Part shown: piece after piece, positions 16,976 through 27,428 of the stretch
Layout: every line of letters begins with the position of its first letter
Numbering within the stretch: the first letter of the stretch is position 1
NCBI GenBank assembly: GCA_025054695.1
Contig: JANWZI010000013.1
Coordinates: forward strand, 1-56,998
Length of the DNA stretch: 56,998 nt
Direction: 5' to 3'
Source of the DNA: Myxococcota bacterium
GTDB lineage: Bacteria; Myxococcota_A; Polyangia; Polyangiales; JANWZI01
The notes under the pieces: model-generated
The model's database searches: none
What the model was told of the DNA's origin: nothing
Seen by the model: the letters and a program-made list of their open reading frames with translations, nothing else
Translations under genes and position numbers: made by a program

Positions 16976-18388
16976 TCATGGCCCGGCCGCGCGCGCTCCC
17001 ACGTACGAAGCGATGGCGTCGCGCACAGTCTTCTCCAGGGCATCGAACGCCAACCCCGCGGCACAGTGTCGGCGGGCCACGCGCGCCCATCGGACCGTCG
17101 CGCGCGTATCGACGGGTGGGTCGACGCCGGGCAATGCGAAACGGACGCGAATGCGTTCGCCCACCGACAGCGTCTCCGATCCGATCACGAGCATGCCACC
17201 CGCGGACAAGTCCTCCGCGTTCGCTTCGAGTCGTCGGCCATCCTCGCGCACGAGCACGACCGGAGCGGTGAACGGCACGCGCGGATCGCGTCGGCGCTGG
17301 AGCCCCTCGTGCGCCGCGGCGTCGGCAAGCCCGGCGTCCGCGCGAGGCTCCGAAGCCCCGAGCGCTCCCGTGGGTTGCGCCATTCCGGGCGCGCCGGCGT
17401 AATGCAGCAGCAGCGAGGAGCAACCCCGCGCCACGGACGGCCCGAGCGTCGTGCCCACTGCGTTGAGCAGCGCGTCGAGCATCGCGCGCGCGCTCGGCCA
17501 TCGCGCGTCGCGATCGACCGCGAGCCCTCGCAGGATCACCTCCTCGACGGCCGCGGGCAGTTCCGGGCGCGTCGCCCGCAACGGCGTGGGGCGCTCGTTC
17601 TGCAGGACCCGGACGAGGACCGCCGCGTACTCGCCGCCGAAGGGAACCGCGCCCGACAGGCACTCGTACGCCGTGACCGCGGCCGCGTACAGGTCCGCGC
17701 GGGCATCGACGTCGGGCCGCGCCAGAAGCTGCTCCGGAGCCATGTACTCGACCGTTCCGAGCAACTCGCCCGCGCGCGTGATCTTGGGTCCCACGGGCTC
17801 CTCGTCCGGCTCGTCGGCGAGCGCGACGAGGCCGAAGTCGATGAGCTTGATCGTCTCGACCCCCGCGGCGTCGCGGCAGACGAGGACGTTGCCGGGCTTG
17901 AGGTCCCGGTGGACGATCCCGCGCCCGTGCACCGCGCACAGCGCCTCGAGCAGTTGCCGCAGCACGCGAAGCGCGTCGGGTAGCGGGAGGCGCTGGCGCG
18001 CCGCGAGCAGGCTCTCGAGCGTGCGACCTTCGAGCGACTCGAGCGCGACGAAGGGCCCCGCCTCGTCGCAGACGCCTGCGTCGAGCACCTCCACGACGTG
18101 GGGATGCCGCACGCGCCCCAGCGCGCGCGCCTCGCGCAACAGCCGCTGATGCGCGGCCTCCGATCCCAGCGCACGCCCCGCGAGCAGCTTGAGCGCCGCC
18201 CGCCTGCCGGTCCGCACGTGCTCGACCTCGAGCACGATCCCCATCCCTCCCCGCGCGATCTCGCGCACCACGCGGTAACGCCGGTCCACGACGCTGCCGG
18301 GCCCCACGTGGACCACCGACGGTCGGCAAAGGCGCGGACCGGATCCCTGCGCCCCGTCGCGCGGGGAGCCGCTCACGCCGGGGATCAT
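16976..18388 (-). CDS. Ser/Thr protein kinase with C-terminal PilZ domain
   Basis: 470 residues. Eukaryotic-like (Hanks) kinase at about 38-300: Gly loop IARGGMGIV, Lys67, catalytic IVHRDLKPGNVLV (Asp162), DFG at 184-186, and the APE-type MAPEQL. A linker with no transmembrane helix leads to a PilZ domain (about 362-465). That domain keeps both cyclic-di-GMP contacts: RxxxR at 366-370 (R-R-D-P-R) and D-L-S-A-G-G at 393-398. This suggests a soluble kinase whose activity or partner choice responds to c-di-GMP; that coupling is inference. The start is the ATG at 18386-18388, leaving 56 bases to divergently transcribed glyQ. An earlier ATG at 18451 would overlap glyQ. Confidence 0.88.
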   Translation of the reverse strand: MIPGVSGSPRDGAQGSGPRLCRPSVVHVGPGSVVDRRYRVVREIARGGMGIVLEVEHVRTGRRAALKLLAGRALGSEAAHQRLLREARALGRVRHPHVVEVLDAGVCDEAGPFVALESLEGRTLESLLAARQRLPLPDALRVLRQLLEALCAVHGRGIVHRDLKPGNVLVCRDAAGVETIKLIDFGLVALADEPDEEPVGPKITRAGELLGTVEYMAPEQLLARPDVDARADLYAAAVTAYECLSGAVPFGGEYAAVLVRVLQNERPTPLRATRPELPAAVEEVILRGLAVDRDARWPSARAMLDALLNAVGTTLGPSVARGCSSLLLHYAGAPGMAQPTGALGASEPRADAGLADAAAHEGLQRRRDPRVPFTAPVVLVREDGRRLEANAEDLSAGGMLVIGSETLSVGERIRVRFALPGVDPPVDTRATVRWARVARRHCAAGLAFDALEKTVRDAIASYVGARAAGP

Positions 18389-18444
18389 CGGTCGAACCCA
18401 TCCCGACCTTGAGCCGGGCCGGCCGGTCTTGCTAACGCAGCGCC

Positions 18445-19401
18445 GTGGCACGCGCGCGCACCTTCCAGGACCTCGTGCTCTGCCTGCAGCGCTTCTGGGC
18501 CGAGCGCGGTTGTCTGATCGTCCAGCCGTACAACAGCGAGGTGGGCGCGGGCACCTTCAACCCGGCGACGTTCCTGCGCGCGATCGGGCCCGAGCCGTGG
18601 AACGTCGCGTATGTCGAGCCCTCGCGGCGACCGACGGACGGCCGCTACGGAGACAATCCCAACCGCTTGCAGCAATTTCACCAGTTCCAGGTGATCCTGA
18701 AGCCTTCGCCGCTCGACATTCAGGAGCTGTACCTGGACTCGCTTCGGGCGATCGGCACCGACCCGCTGCGACACGACATCCGCTTCGTCGAGGACGACTG
18801 GGAATCGCCCACGCTCGGCGCATGGGGCCTGGGATGGCAGGTCTGGCTCGACGGACTCGAAATCAGCCAGTTCACCTACTTTCAGCAGTGCGGCGGCATC
18901 GACTGTCGACCCGTCAGTGGCGAGCTCACGTACGGGCTCGAGCGCATCGCGATGTACTTGCAGGACTGCGACGACGTGTTCGATCTCGACTGGGGCGCGG
19001 GCGTCCGGTACGGCGAGCTGTGGCGGCGCGCCGAGCGGGAGTGGAGCACGTACAACTTCGAGCGCGCCGACGTCGACACCTACCTGCGCAACTTCGACGA
19101 GCAGGAGGCGCGCTGCCACGCGCTGCTCGGCCTCGAACGCGGCCGCGGGTCGGACGGCGGGCCGCGCTTCCGCATCGAGGATCCGCTCGAGCGGTTGGTT
19201 CTGCCCGCCTACGACGCGGTCGTCAAGTGCAGCCACCTGTTCAACGTGCTCGACGCGCGCGGCGCCATCGGCGTCACCGAACGGCAGCGCTACGTGCTGC
19301 GCGTCCGCTGGATGGCGCGCGCGGTCGCCGAAAGCTGGCTCGCGCAGCGCGAGCGTCTCGGTTTTCCGTTGTCGCGCGCGGCAGCCGCGGCGACGCCGTG
19401 A
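18445..19401 (+). CDS. glyQ: glycyl-tRNA synthetase alpha subunit
   Basis: Catalytic alpha chain of the bacterial heterotetrameric glycyl-tRNA synthetase. 318 residues, slightly longer than the usual ~300. Hallmarks include [20 protein letters not shown] near the N terminus, [39 protein letters not shown], and [20 protein letters not shown] followed by [15 protein letters not shown]. The GTG start is supported by family alignment. glyS, which encodes the beta chain and normally follows directly, is absent: glyQ is followed by hexamer tract H8 and a protease gene. The beta subunit must be elsewhere in the genome, since the alpha chain alone is not expected to be active. Confidence 0.95.
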   Translation: MARARTFQDLVLCLQRFWAERGCLIVQPYNSEVGAGTFNPATFLRAIGPEPWNVAYVEPSRRPTDGRYGDNPNRLQQFHQFQVILKPSPLDIQELYLDSLRAIGTDPLRHDIRFVEDDWESPTLGAWGLGWQVWLDGLEISQFTYFQQCGGIDCRPVSGELTYGLERIAMYLQDCDDVFDLDWGAGVRYGELWRRAEREWSTYNFERADVDTYLRNFDEQEARCHALLGLERGRGSDGGPRFRIEDPLERLVLPAYDAVVKCSHLFNVLDARGAIGVTERQRYVLRVRWMARAVAESWLAQRERLGFPLSRAAAAATP

Positions 19402-19430
19402 AGCGTGCGCTCGCTCCCGGCGCGGCGAGC

Positions 19431-19610
19431 GAGCCGAGGACGGAGCCGGAGGCCGTCTCGGAGTCGGCGTCCGAGATCGAGTCCGAGTCCGAGTCCGACC
19501 CCGAGTCGGAGACCGAGTCCGCGACCGAGTCCAAGCCGGAGTCGGGGCCCGAGTCCGACCCCGAGTCCGAGGCCGAGACCGAGACCAAGTCCGAGTCCGG
19601 GGCCGAGGTG
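19431..19610 (+). repeat. H8: GAGNCC hexamer tract, 30 units
   Basis: Thirty units without register loss over 180 bases, between glyQ and the serine protease. The tract is in the protease frame and the frame is open through it. It could therefore be read as a Glu/Ser-rich extension if an upstream start were used, but the protease signal peptide lies after it. Confidence 0.85.
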
Positions 19611-19622
19611 CCGTCGCGCTCG

Positions 19623-20963
19623 GTGGCGACGGCCCGGGTACCGAGGACGTCAGACGGCTCGGTTCGTCGCGCTTCACGATGCACCGTGGCCGCGCTGCCC
19701 GCAATGCTGCTCGGTTGTGCGCTCGACACGACCGAGCCCATCCCTTCGGCCCAACGCGTCGAGCTGGCGCGGGGCATTGCCGACGAGCCGAGCAGCTACC
19801 AGGCCGTCGCGCAACTGGTCAGTCGCGACGGCCGCTGCACGGCCACGCTCGTCGCGCGGAACGCCGATCGCCTGTGGCTGCTGACCGCAGCGCACTGCGT
19901 CGTCGATCCCATCGCGTTGGAGGCGATTGGCCCCCTGTTCGTCCGGTTTGTCGCAGGCCTTGCCGACGCGCCGCAGCCGCTCCTCCCGGTCACGCGCGTC
20001 GTGGTGCATCCCCGTTTCGGCTGGCAGCGCGTCGAGGCGGCTCACCCGTGGCTCGCGGACCCTTGGCCCGTGCAGTCGGCATGGGACGTCGCCGTCGTCG
20101 AGGCACGTTCGCTCGACGACGTCGAGCTCCCGACGCCCATCGCGATCGAGGTCGCATCCGAGCCGCCCGCGCCCGGCACACGCGTTCGCGTGGTCGGCTT
20201 CGGCGTCGACGAGACCGGCGTCGCAGGAACACGCAGAGAGGGGCAGACCGTCGTCGCTCGCGTGCTGCGCGGCGGGCGCGGCGCGCAGGTCCTCGCGCTC
20301 GACGCGCGGCCGCCGCGGCCCGGTGCGTGCGCCGGCGACAGCGGGGGACCGGTGCTCCGTGCCGACGCGTCCGGAACCGAGCGCATCGTGGCGGTTCTGG
20401 TCGGCCACGCCGTTCCGGGTACGTGCGATCACGAGTCGTACGCGCACCCGGTCGACGAGGAAGTGGCGCAGCTCGTCGCGGCCGCCGTGGAAGGCCGCGA
20501 GACGGGCTCCGCGCCCGGCTGCCTCGCGTGCATCGCGACCGGAGCGAGCGCCGACGCATGCGGTTGCGGCCCTGCCGACCGCGCGCCGCAGCGTTGCGGC
20601 TGGTGGCTCGGAGAGCCCGAATGCGATGGTTGCCTGGGTGCCTCGGATTGCTGCGCGCTCGCCGCGCGATGCCGCGCCGAACGCGCGTGCGCCGCGTGCA
20701 TGGACGACGCGCGGCGCCCCCATTGCCACGCCAACCGCGCGTACACCGAATGGGCGCGCTGTACGCTGCGGCATTGCCCCGCATGCGCCGTGGGTGTCGC
20801 GCACCGGGTTGAGCCGAAGCGCTCGCCGCGGGGAGGCGCGTGCGCGAGCGGTCCCGCCGGCGAGGCGTGCGGCGCCCATCCAACCGTCGCTTCGGCGCTG
20901 GCCTGGTCGCTGGTCGTGCGCCGACGCCGCGGCTACCCTGCGAGATCGTCGAGGACCTCGTGA
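19623..20963 (+). CDS. trypsin-like serine protease, predicted lipoprotein
   Basis: About 446 residues. Chymotrypsin-fold (S1) protease with the full triad: His91 in LWLLTAAHCVVD, Asp155 in QSAWDVAVVE, Ser240 in GACAGDSGGPVL. The signal segment VAALPAMLLGC puts a lipid-modifiable Cys at residue 32, so the enzyme is probably anchored at the cell envelope. The C-terminal ~150 residues hold about 20 Cys (for example CLACIATGASADACGCG) and may be a disulfide-rich binding module. The start is uncertain: GTG 19623 (used), GTG 19608 or GTG 19686 would each keep the lipobox. The stop overlaps the ROK kinase start by four bases (GTGA). Confidence 0.85.
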   Translation: MATARVPRTSDGSVRRASRCTVAALPAMLLGCALDTTEPIPSAQRVELARGIADEPSSYQAVAQLVSRDGRCTATLVARNADRLWLLTAAHCVVDPIALEAIGPLFVRFVAGLADAPQPLLPVTRVVVHPRFGWQRVEAAHPWLADPWPVQSAWDVAVVEARSLDDVELPTPIAIEVASEPPAPGTRVRVVGFGVDETGVAGTRREGQTVVARVLRGGRGAQVLALDARPPRPGACAGDSGGPVLRADASGTERIVAVLVGHAVPGTCDHESYAHPVDEEVAQLVAAAVEGRETGSAPGCLACIATGASADACGCGPADRAPQRCGWWLGEPECDGCLGASDCCALAARCRAERACAACMDDARRPHCHANRAYTEWARCTLRHCPACAVGVAHRVEPKRSPRGGACASGPAGEACGAHPTVASALAWSLVVRRRRGYPARSSRTS

Positions 20964-21814
20964 TCGGAGCGGTCGAAGGCGGCGGCAGCCGCATTCGCTG
21001 CGCGGTCGCTCGGAGCGACGCGACGCCGCTGGCGACCGCGAGCTTTCCGACGTCCGATCCGGCCTCGACCCTTCCGCGCATCATCGAGTTCTTCCGCGCG
21101 CATCCCGTCGAGGCGCTGGGACTGGCGTGGTTTGGGCCGCTCGATTTGCGCGCGGGCGCGACCGCCGCGACCCCGAAACCCGGCTGGTCCGACGTCGCCC
21201 TCGTCGAGCCGCTGCGCCGCGCGCTCGAGGTGCCCGTGGTGCTCGAGACCGACGTGGGCGCGGCCGCGATCGCCGAGCACGAACGCGGCGCGCTGCGCGA
21301 CGCCGACCCGGCGGTCTACGTCACGGTCGGAACGGGCATCGGAGCCGGCGTGCTGGTCGGAGGCCGCCCCGTGCACGGGCTCGTCCACCCCGAGATGGGT
21401 CACGTCCTCGTGCCCCGAGACGGCGGGGACACCTTCGACGGCGTCTGTCCCTTCCACGGGCGCTGTCTCGAAGGACTGGTGGCGGCTCCGGCGCTGCGCG
21501 CGCGGCACGGCGTCGAGCCCGACGCGCTGCCCGACGATCATCCGACCTGGGCACGACTGGCGCGCTACCTCGGCACGGCGCTCGCCAGCGTCGTGCTCGT
21601 CCTCTGCCCCCAGCGCATCGCCGTCGGCGGCGGGCTGATGCGCCGCTCCGGCCTGCGCGAGGCCACCGCACGTGCGATGCGTGACGCGCTCGGCGGGTAT
21701 CTGCGCCACGACGCGCTCACGCGGACCCCCGAGCGCTATCTCGTCGCGCCCGCGCTCGAAGAGCCCGGCCTCGCAGGTGCCCTGCTTCTCGCCCGCCGCT
21801 GTCTGGCGCGCTGA
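20960..21814 (+). CDS. ROK-family sugar kinase, fructokinase-like
   Basis: 284 residues. ROK kinases phosphorylate free hexoses with ATP in the cytosol. The N-terminal phosphate loop is IGAVEGGGSRIRCAVA; the catalytic ETDVGAAAIAEH and VTVGTGIGAGV follow. The zinc-site region reads PEMGHVLVPR and then VCPFHGRCLEGL. This C-P-F/Y-H-G-x-C-L-E-G form matches the fructokinase branch (Bacillus YdhR/GmuE type), so fructose is the likeliest substrate. The GTG start is set by a four-base overlap with the protease stop, although the two functions look unrelated. The following 229 bases up to serA hold no gene or clear repeat. Confidence 0.85.
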   Translation: MIGAVEGGGSRIRCAVARSDATPLATASFPTSDPASTLPRIIEFFRAHPVEALGLAWFGPLDLRAGATAATPKPGWSDVALVEPLRRALEVPVVLETDVGAAAIAEHERGALRDADPAVYVTVGTGIGAGVLVGGRPVHGLVHPEMGHVLVPRDGGDTFDGVCPFHGRCLEGLVAAPALRARHGVEPDALPDDHPTWARLARYLGTALASVVLVLCPQRIAVGGGLMRRSGLREATARAMRDALGGYLRHDALTRTPERYLVAPALEEPGLAGALLLARRCLAR

Positions 21815-22043
21815 CCCGAGGCGCGCGCGCAGCGCCGACCGGAGCTCGGGCTCGCCCTCGGGCCCGACGGATCGCTCGTTCCGAACCAGCCGCGCGTCCC
21901 GCGCATTCACGACGAGCGCAGCGGTGCGCCGACGGGCCACGGTCCGCGGGCGAATCGAACCGAGCTCCATCGACGCGATCGCGTCGCTTGAACCGCTCGC
22001 GCCCCTCTGGTAGCCCTGCGCGGCTCCGTCGAGAGGCGACCGC

Positions 22044-23633
22044 ATGACCGACGTCAGGATCCTGGTGTCCGACAAGCTGAGCGAGGCAGGGCTCGCCACG
22101 CTTCGCGAGGCCGGCTTCGCCGTGGATTACCGCCCGGGGTTGTCGGAGAACGAGCTCGCGGCGTCCATCGGTCCCTACGACGCGCTCGTCATCCGATCGG
22201 GGAGCAAGGTGACCGGCCGCGTCCTCGAACGCGCCGACGCGTTGCGCGTCATCGGACGCGCGGGAATCGGCGTCGACAACGTCGACGTCGCGGCGGCCAG
22301 TCGCCGGGGCATCGTCGTGATGAACACCCCGCTCGGCAACGTCGTCACGACGGCCGAGCACACCCTGGCGCTGCTGCTCGCGGCCGCACGCCGCATCCCG
22401 CAGGCGACGGCTTCGATGCGCGCGGGCAAGTGGGAGAAGAACCGCTTCGAGGGGCGCGAGTTGTGCGGAAAGACGCTCGGCATCGTCGGCCTCGGAAACG
22501 TCGGCCGGGCCGTCGCGGAACGCGCCCGCGCGTTGCACATGAAGGTCATCGCCACCGATCCAAACGTCGGACCGGAGCGCGCCGCCGAGGTGGGCGCGGA
22601 GCGAGTCGAGCTGGACGAGCTGCTCGCGCGCGCCGACTTCATCACCCTGCACGTCGCGGGTGCGGCCTCCACCCGGGGGCTCATCGACGCGCGTGCCTTC
22701 GCGCGCATGAAGCGCGGCGTCGTCCTCGTCAACGCCTCGCGGGGCGGGGTCGTCGACGAGCAAGCGCTGCTCGACGCGCTCGAGCAGGGCATCGTCGAAG
22801 CCGCCGCGCTCGACGTGTTCGAGACGGAGCCGCCGCCCGCCGACCATCCGTTGCTGCGCCACGAGCGCGTGGTGCTGACGCCGCACCTGGGTGCGAGCAC
22901 GGTCGAGGCCCAGGAGCGCGTGGCGGTCGAGATCTGCGAGCAAGTGGTCGCGTTCCTGCGGGACGGGACGGTGCGCAACGCGGTTAACGTACCGGCACTC
23001 GGTCCGGAGGCATCGCGCATCGCGGCGAGCTACGGTCCGCTCGCCCGCCGGCTCGGAGCCCTGCTCGCGCAGCTTGATCCGTCGGAGGCGCGCGAGCTGC
23101 GCGTCGAGTGCGCCGGGGAGACGGCCGAGGCGACCGCGGCGCTCGCGGCCGAGGCGCTCGCGGGCTACCTGTCGCGCCGTCTGGGCGAGGAAATCAACGC
23201 GCTGCGCGCGCCGTTCGAGGCGCGCGCGCGCAATCTCCCGCTCGTGGAATCGCGCGAACCGCGCGCGGTCGGATGGGTGGGCACCGTCCGCGTGACGCTG
23301 TCCGGCGCCCGGCACCTGCACACCGTCACCGGCACGCGGTCGCCGTCGGGCGAGCCGCGCCTGGTCGGCCTTGACGGTTACCACATCGACGCCCTGCTTC
23401 GGGGGCAAGCCCTGCTGCTCGAGAATCGCGACCGTCCCGGCGTCATCGGCGCCGTGGGGACCATCCTCGGTCGCCGCGGCATCAACGTCTCGCGCATGCA
23501 GGTCGGCCTCGACGAGTCGACCCGGCAAGCCGTCTCGCTGTGGAACGTCGACTCGACCGTGCCGCAGGATGCGCTCGCCGAGATCGGCGGGTTACCAGAC
23601 GTTTCGAGCGCGCGGCTCGTCGATCTCGGATGA
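22044..23633 (+). CDS. serA: D-3-phosphoglycerate dehydrogenase
   Basis: First step of serine synthesis: oxidises 3-phosphoglycerate to 3-phosphohydroxypyruvate with NAD+. 529 residues, the long form. The Rossmann loop is GIVGLGNVGRAVAERARAL. The catalytic Arg is in NASRGGVVDEQALLDAL, with the Glu and His downstream (FETEPP, LTPHLGASTVEAQERVA). An intervening (ASB-type) domain spans about 320-450, and a C-terminal ACT domain (ENRDRPGVIGAVGTILGRRG) suggests allosteric control by serine. The ATG start is clean. Its stop overlaps hisZ (ATGA, 23630-23633), giving the operon serA-hisZ-purA, three biosynthetic steps of different pathways. Confidence 0.96.
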   Translation: MTDVRILVSDKLSEAGLATLREAGFAVDYRPGLSENELAASIGPYDALVIRSGSKVTGRVLERADALRVIGRAGIGVDNVDVAAASRRGIVVMNTPLGNVVTTAEHTLALLLAAARRIPQATASMRAGKWEKNRFEGRELCGKTLGIVGLGNVGRAVAERARALHMKVIATDPNVGPERAAEVGAERVELDELLARADFITLHVAGAASTRGLIDARAFARMKRGVVLVNASRGGVVDEQALLDALEQGIVEAAALDVFETEPPPADHPLLRHERVVLTPHLGASTVEAQERVAVEICEQVVAFLRDGTVRNAVNVPALGPEASRIAASYGPLARRLGALLAQLDPSEARELRVECAGETAEATAALAAEALAGYLSRRLGEEINALRAPFEARARNLPLVESREPRAVGWVGTVRVTLSGARHLHTVTGTRSPSGEPRLVGLDGYHIDALLRGQALLLENRDRPGVIGAVGTILGRRGINVSRMQVGLDESTRQAVSLWNVDSTVPQDALAEIGGLPDVSSARLVDLG

Positions 23634-24922
23634 CGCCGGCGACCGGCAGCCGACTGCCGCTCGTCCCGCCGGCCGGCATGCGGGATCTGCTGCATCCGCA
23701 CGCGACCCGACGCCGCGCCCTCGCCCGCGCGCTCGTCGAACGCTTCGCGGCGCACGGTTACGACCTCGTCGTCACGCCGCCGTTCGAGCACGCCGAAGTG
23801 CTCGAGCGCGGGCTGGGCCCGCTCGATCGGCGCGACCTGTTGCGGTTCGTCGAGCCCGAATCGGGCGAGGTCGCGTTGTTGCGGCCCGACGTGACGCCCC
23901 AGATCGCCCGACTCGTCGCCACCCACCTGCGGGATCGACCCGGTCCCTGGCGCCTTGCGTACGAAGGCAGCGTCGTGCGGCGCGCGCGGGGCCGGATGCA
24001 CCGGACGGTGCAAATCGCCCAGGCCGGAGTCGAGTGCATCGGACTGCCTTCACCTCTGGGCGACGTGGAGGTCGTCGCGCTGGCCTCGCGCTGCGTCGAG
24101 GCGGTGGGTCTCGGTGAGCACCGCGTCGAGCTGTCCGACGTCCGCATCGCGTCCAGCGTCCTCGACGAGCTTCCCGAGGCGCTTCGAGACGCAGCGGCCC
24201 AGGCCCTGGACCGCCGCGACGCGGCGGCGCTCGAGCGACTGGCGCGCGAGGCACGCTGTCACGCCGCGCTCCGACGCGCGTTGCCATGGCTGTGCGAGGC
24301 CCAGGGCGGACGCGAGGTGCTCGACCGGGCACGGCGCACGCCCCCGCGACCCGCGTGGAAGACCGCGCTCGACGCGTTGACCGACTTGTGGGACGAGCTC
24401 GACGCGGAGGGCCTGGGCGATCGCCTCCTCGTCGATCTCGGCGAAGTGCGGGGCGCTGCCTACTACACGGGGCCCAGTTTCCGCCTGCTGGCCGAGGGCC
24501 CGAGCGGCCCGGTGGGCGCCGGCGGCCGCTACGACGAACTGTTGCCGCGCTTCGGCCTCGAGGCTCCGGCGACCGGATTCGCGCTCGACCTCGACGCGCT
24601 CGAGCAGGCCCTGGAGCATGCCGGCACGGCACGGCCCCTCTCGGTGCCGGTGCGCATCGCGGTCGGGGGCCGCGGTCGCCTCGAGCCGTTCGCGCGCACC
24701 CTCCGCGAGGTCGGCGCGACGGTCGCAGCGTTGCCGCTCGAGGAGCCGCGCCAGGCGCTCGCCTTCGCACAGGCCTGGGGCTACGACGCGGTCGTCGTGC
24801 TCGGTGGCGATGCGGTGCGCGCGACGCGCGTGCGCGACGGCGCGCGTCGCACATGGTCCGCGGGACGGCTCCGACCCGTCGCGCTGTGCGCTTGGGCGTG
24901 CGGTCGCACCGTGGAGGCGTAG
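23630..24922 (+). CDS. hisZ: ATP phosphoribosyltransferase regulatory subunit HisZ
   Basis: HisRS-like protein without tRNA-charging role that activates the short form of HisG, the first enzyme of histidine synthesis. 430 residues. The class-II fold begins with PPAGMRDLLHPHATRRRALA; motif 2 is WRLAYEGSVVRRARGR, and AQAGVECIG and GGRYDELLPRFG follow. The last ~100 residues are a short HisRS-like C-terminal domain. HisZ rather than true HisRS is preferred because the histidine-specific segments around motif 3 are weak (YDELLPRFG, then GFALDLDAL), and because hisZ-purA adjacency is common. This implies a short-form HisG elsewhere. The ATG start is fixed by overlap with serA. Confidence 0.85.
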   Translation: MTPATGSRLPLVPPAGMRDLLHPHATRRRALARALVERFAAHGYDLVVTPPFEHAEVLERGLGPLDRRDLLRFVEPESGEVALLRPDVTPQIARLVATHLRDRPGPWRLAYEGSVVRRARGRMHRTVQIAQAGVECIGLPSPLGDVEVVALASRCVEAVGLGEHRVELSDVRIASSVLDELPEALRDAAAQALDRRDAAALERLAREARCHAALRRALPWLCEAQGGREVLDRARRTPPRPAWKTALDALTDLWDELDAEGLGDRLLVDLGEVRGAAYYTGPSFRLLAEGPSGPVGAGGRYDELLPRFGLEAPATGFALDLDALEQALEHAGTARPLSVPVRIAVGGRGRLEPFARTLREVGATVAALPLEEPRQALAFAQAWGYDAVVVLGGDAVRATRVRDGARRTWSAGRLRPVALCAWACGRTVEA

Positions 24923-24926
24923 CGCC

Positions 24927-26243
<1,317 letters not shown>

Positions 26244-26288
26244 ACGAACCGAGCTGGCCGCAGGACGCAGGGGCGGCCCCGTTCGTCC

Positions 26289-26330
26289 GAGCCTGAGTCC
26301 GAGGCCGAGACCGAGCCAGCGGCCAAACCG
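26289..26330 (+). repeat. H9: GAGNCC hexamer tract, 7 units
   Basis: Short run (GAGCCT, GAGTCC, GAGGCC, GAGACC, GAGCCA, GCGGCC, AAACCG) just downstream of purA. It and H10 flank the IS630 remnant and may be two halves of one tract split by the insertion. Bases 26331-26497 hold nothing I can name. Confidence 0.7.
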
Positions 26331-26497
26331 CACGGCTGCGGCTGCGCAGGTTGATCGGGTAGGGTTGCGGCTGCGAGACGTTCGGGATCCGCCGCGGTCG
26401 TACCCGCTGCGCTCTCGCTCGGTCTTCGCCCTCGAATCGCGGCCGCCTCGCAGCGCCAGGACGGAAGCTGGGAGCCAATCATCAGGCGATTGGACGT

Positions 26498-27293
26498 GTG
26501 CGCCTCCACCCTCAACCGCCTCGTCGCGAGGCCTCGCAAGACGGGCGCCGTCGCGCCGACCCGACTCTGTCCGCTCCCGGAGCCAGCCCGACATCACGCT
26601 GCTGGAGCGGGTCGCACGCCCTCGAGCAGAAGCGGCGCGTCCACGTGGACATCTCGACGATGGGCGGCTCGTCCGAAAGCGCCTGGGTTGAGCTCGAAAA
26701 GAAGAGCATCCTCTCGATGGAGCCCGACCGCGCGCCGCTGATCGCGGTGCGCGCCGCATGTCTCGAGCAACTGCACGCCGTGCCGCCCCATCGACTCGTC
26801 TTGCTCGACGAGACGGGCTCGCACATCGCAATGACGCGCTCCCACGGCCGTACCCCCCGAGGACGACGTCTGCTGGAACGCATCCCGCCAAACCGTGGTG
26901 TGCTCACCACCGTCCTGGGCGCGATCGCTCGGCGCAGCCTGACCGCGCCGACGACGGCGCACGGTGGCACCTCGAAGGACGTCTTTCCCGCTTCGTGGGT
27001 GACCCTCCCGTTCCCACCCACCGCCCTGGGGATGGGGTCCTCATCAACAACCTCGGCGCCATGCGCACGAAGTCCGCACCGCAACCCGGCGGGTGGGCGC
27101 AGCCGTCATGTCCATGCCTACGTAAGCGCCCGACCTTGACCCCATCGCGCCGTGCGGGTCGAATCTCGAGCAGACGCTTCAAATGCTCGGCGCCCGTACC
27201 GTCCTGCCCTTCACGCGACCGTACAGGCCGCAGGCGGCCTCATCACCCCGCGAGACGCCATCGGATGGTTCCTCCCTGCCGCCATCGACACCC
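26498..27293 (+). pseudogene. decayed IS630-family transposase
   Basis: No single frame is intact, but four segments line up in family order. First comes RVHVDISTM and then VELEKKSILSMEPDR, RLVLLDETGSHIAMTRSHGR and PNRGVLTTVLGAIARR (about 26620-26930). A second frame carries RPGDGVLINNLGAM (about 27025-27070). A third carries P-D-L-D-P-I-A at 27129-27149, the YSPDLNPIE position. The first frame again has GLITPRDAIGWFLP (about 27238-27275). The catalytic D-D-E triad is broken: the second Asp is Asn (INNLG) and the final Glu is Ala. At least three frameshifts, so the element is dead. No terminal inverted repeats or TA duplication could be assigned by eye. Confidence 0.8.
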
Positions 27294-27316
27294 CCAGCCT
27301 TCGTCATCGGCGCTGT

Positions 27317-27424
27317 GAGTACCAGTCCGAGTTTGAGTCCTTGACCGAGCCCGAGCCCGAGCCCGACACCGAGCCCGAGCCCGAGCCGGAGCCCGAGCCT
27401 GCGTCACGGGCCGAACCCGACCTC
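27317..27424 (+). repeat. H10: GAGNCC hexamer tract, 18 units
   Basis: Eighteen units in one register, dominated by GAGCCC, ending 4 bases before the ftsQ stop codon (27429-27431) on the opposite strand. It forms the boundary of the dcw operon. Confidence 0.83.
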
Positions 27425-27428
27425 GTAG

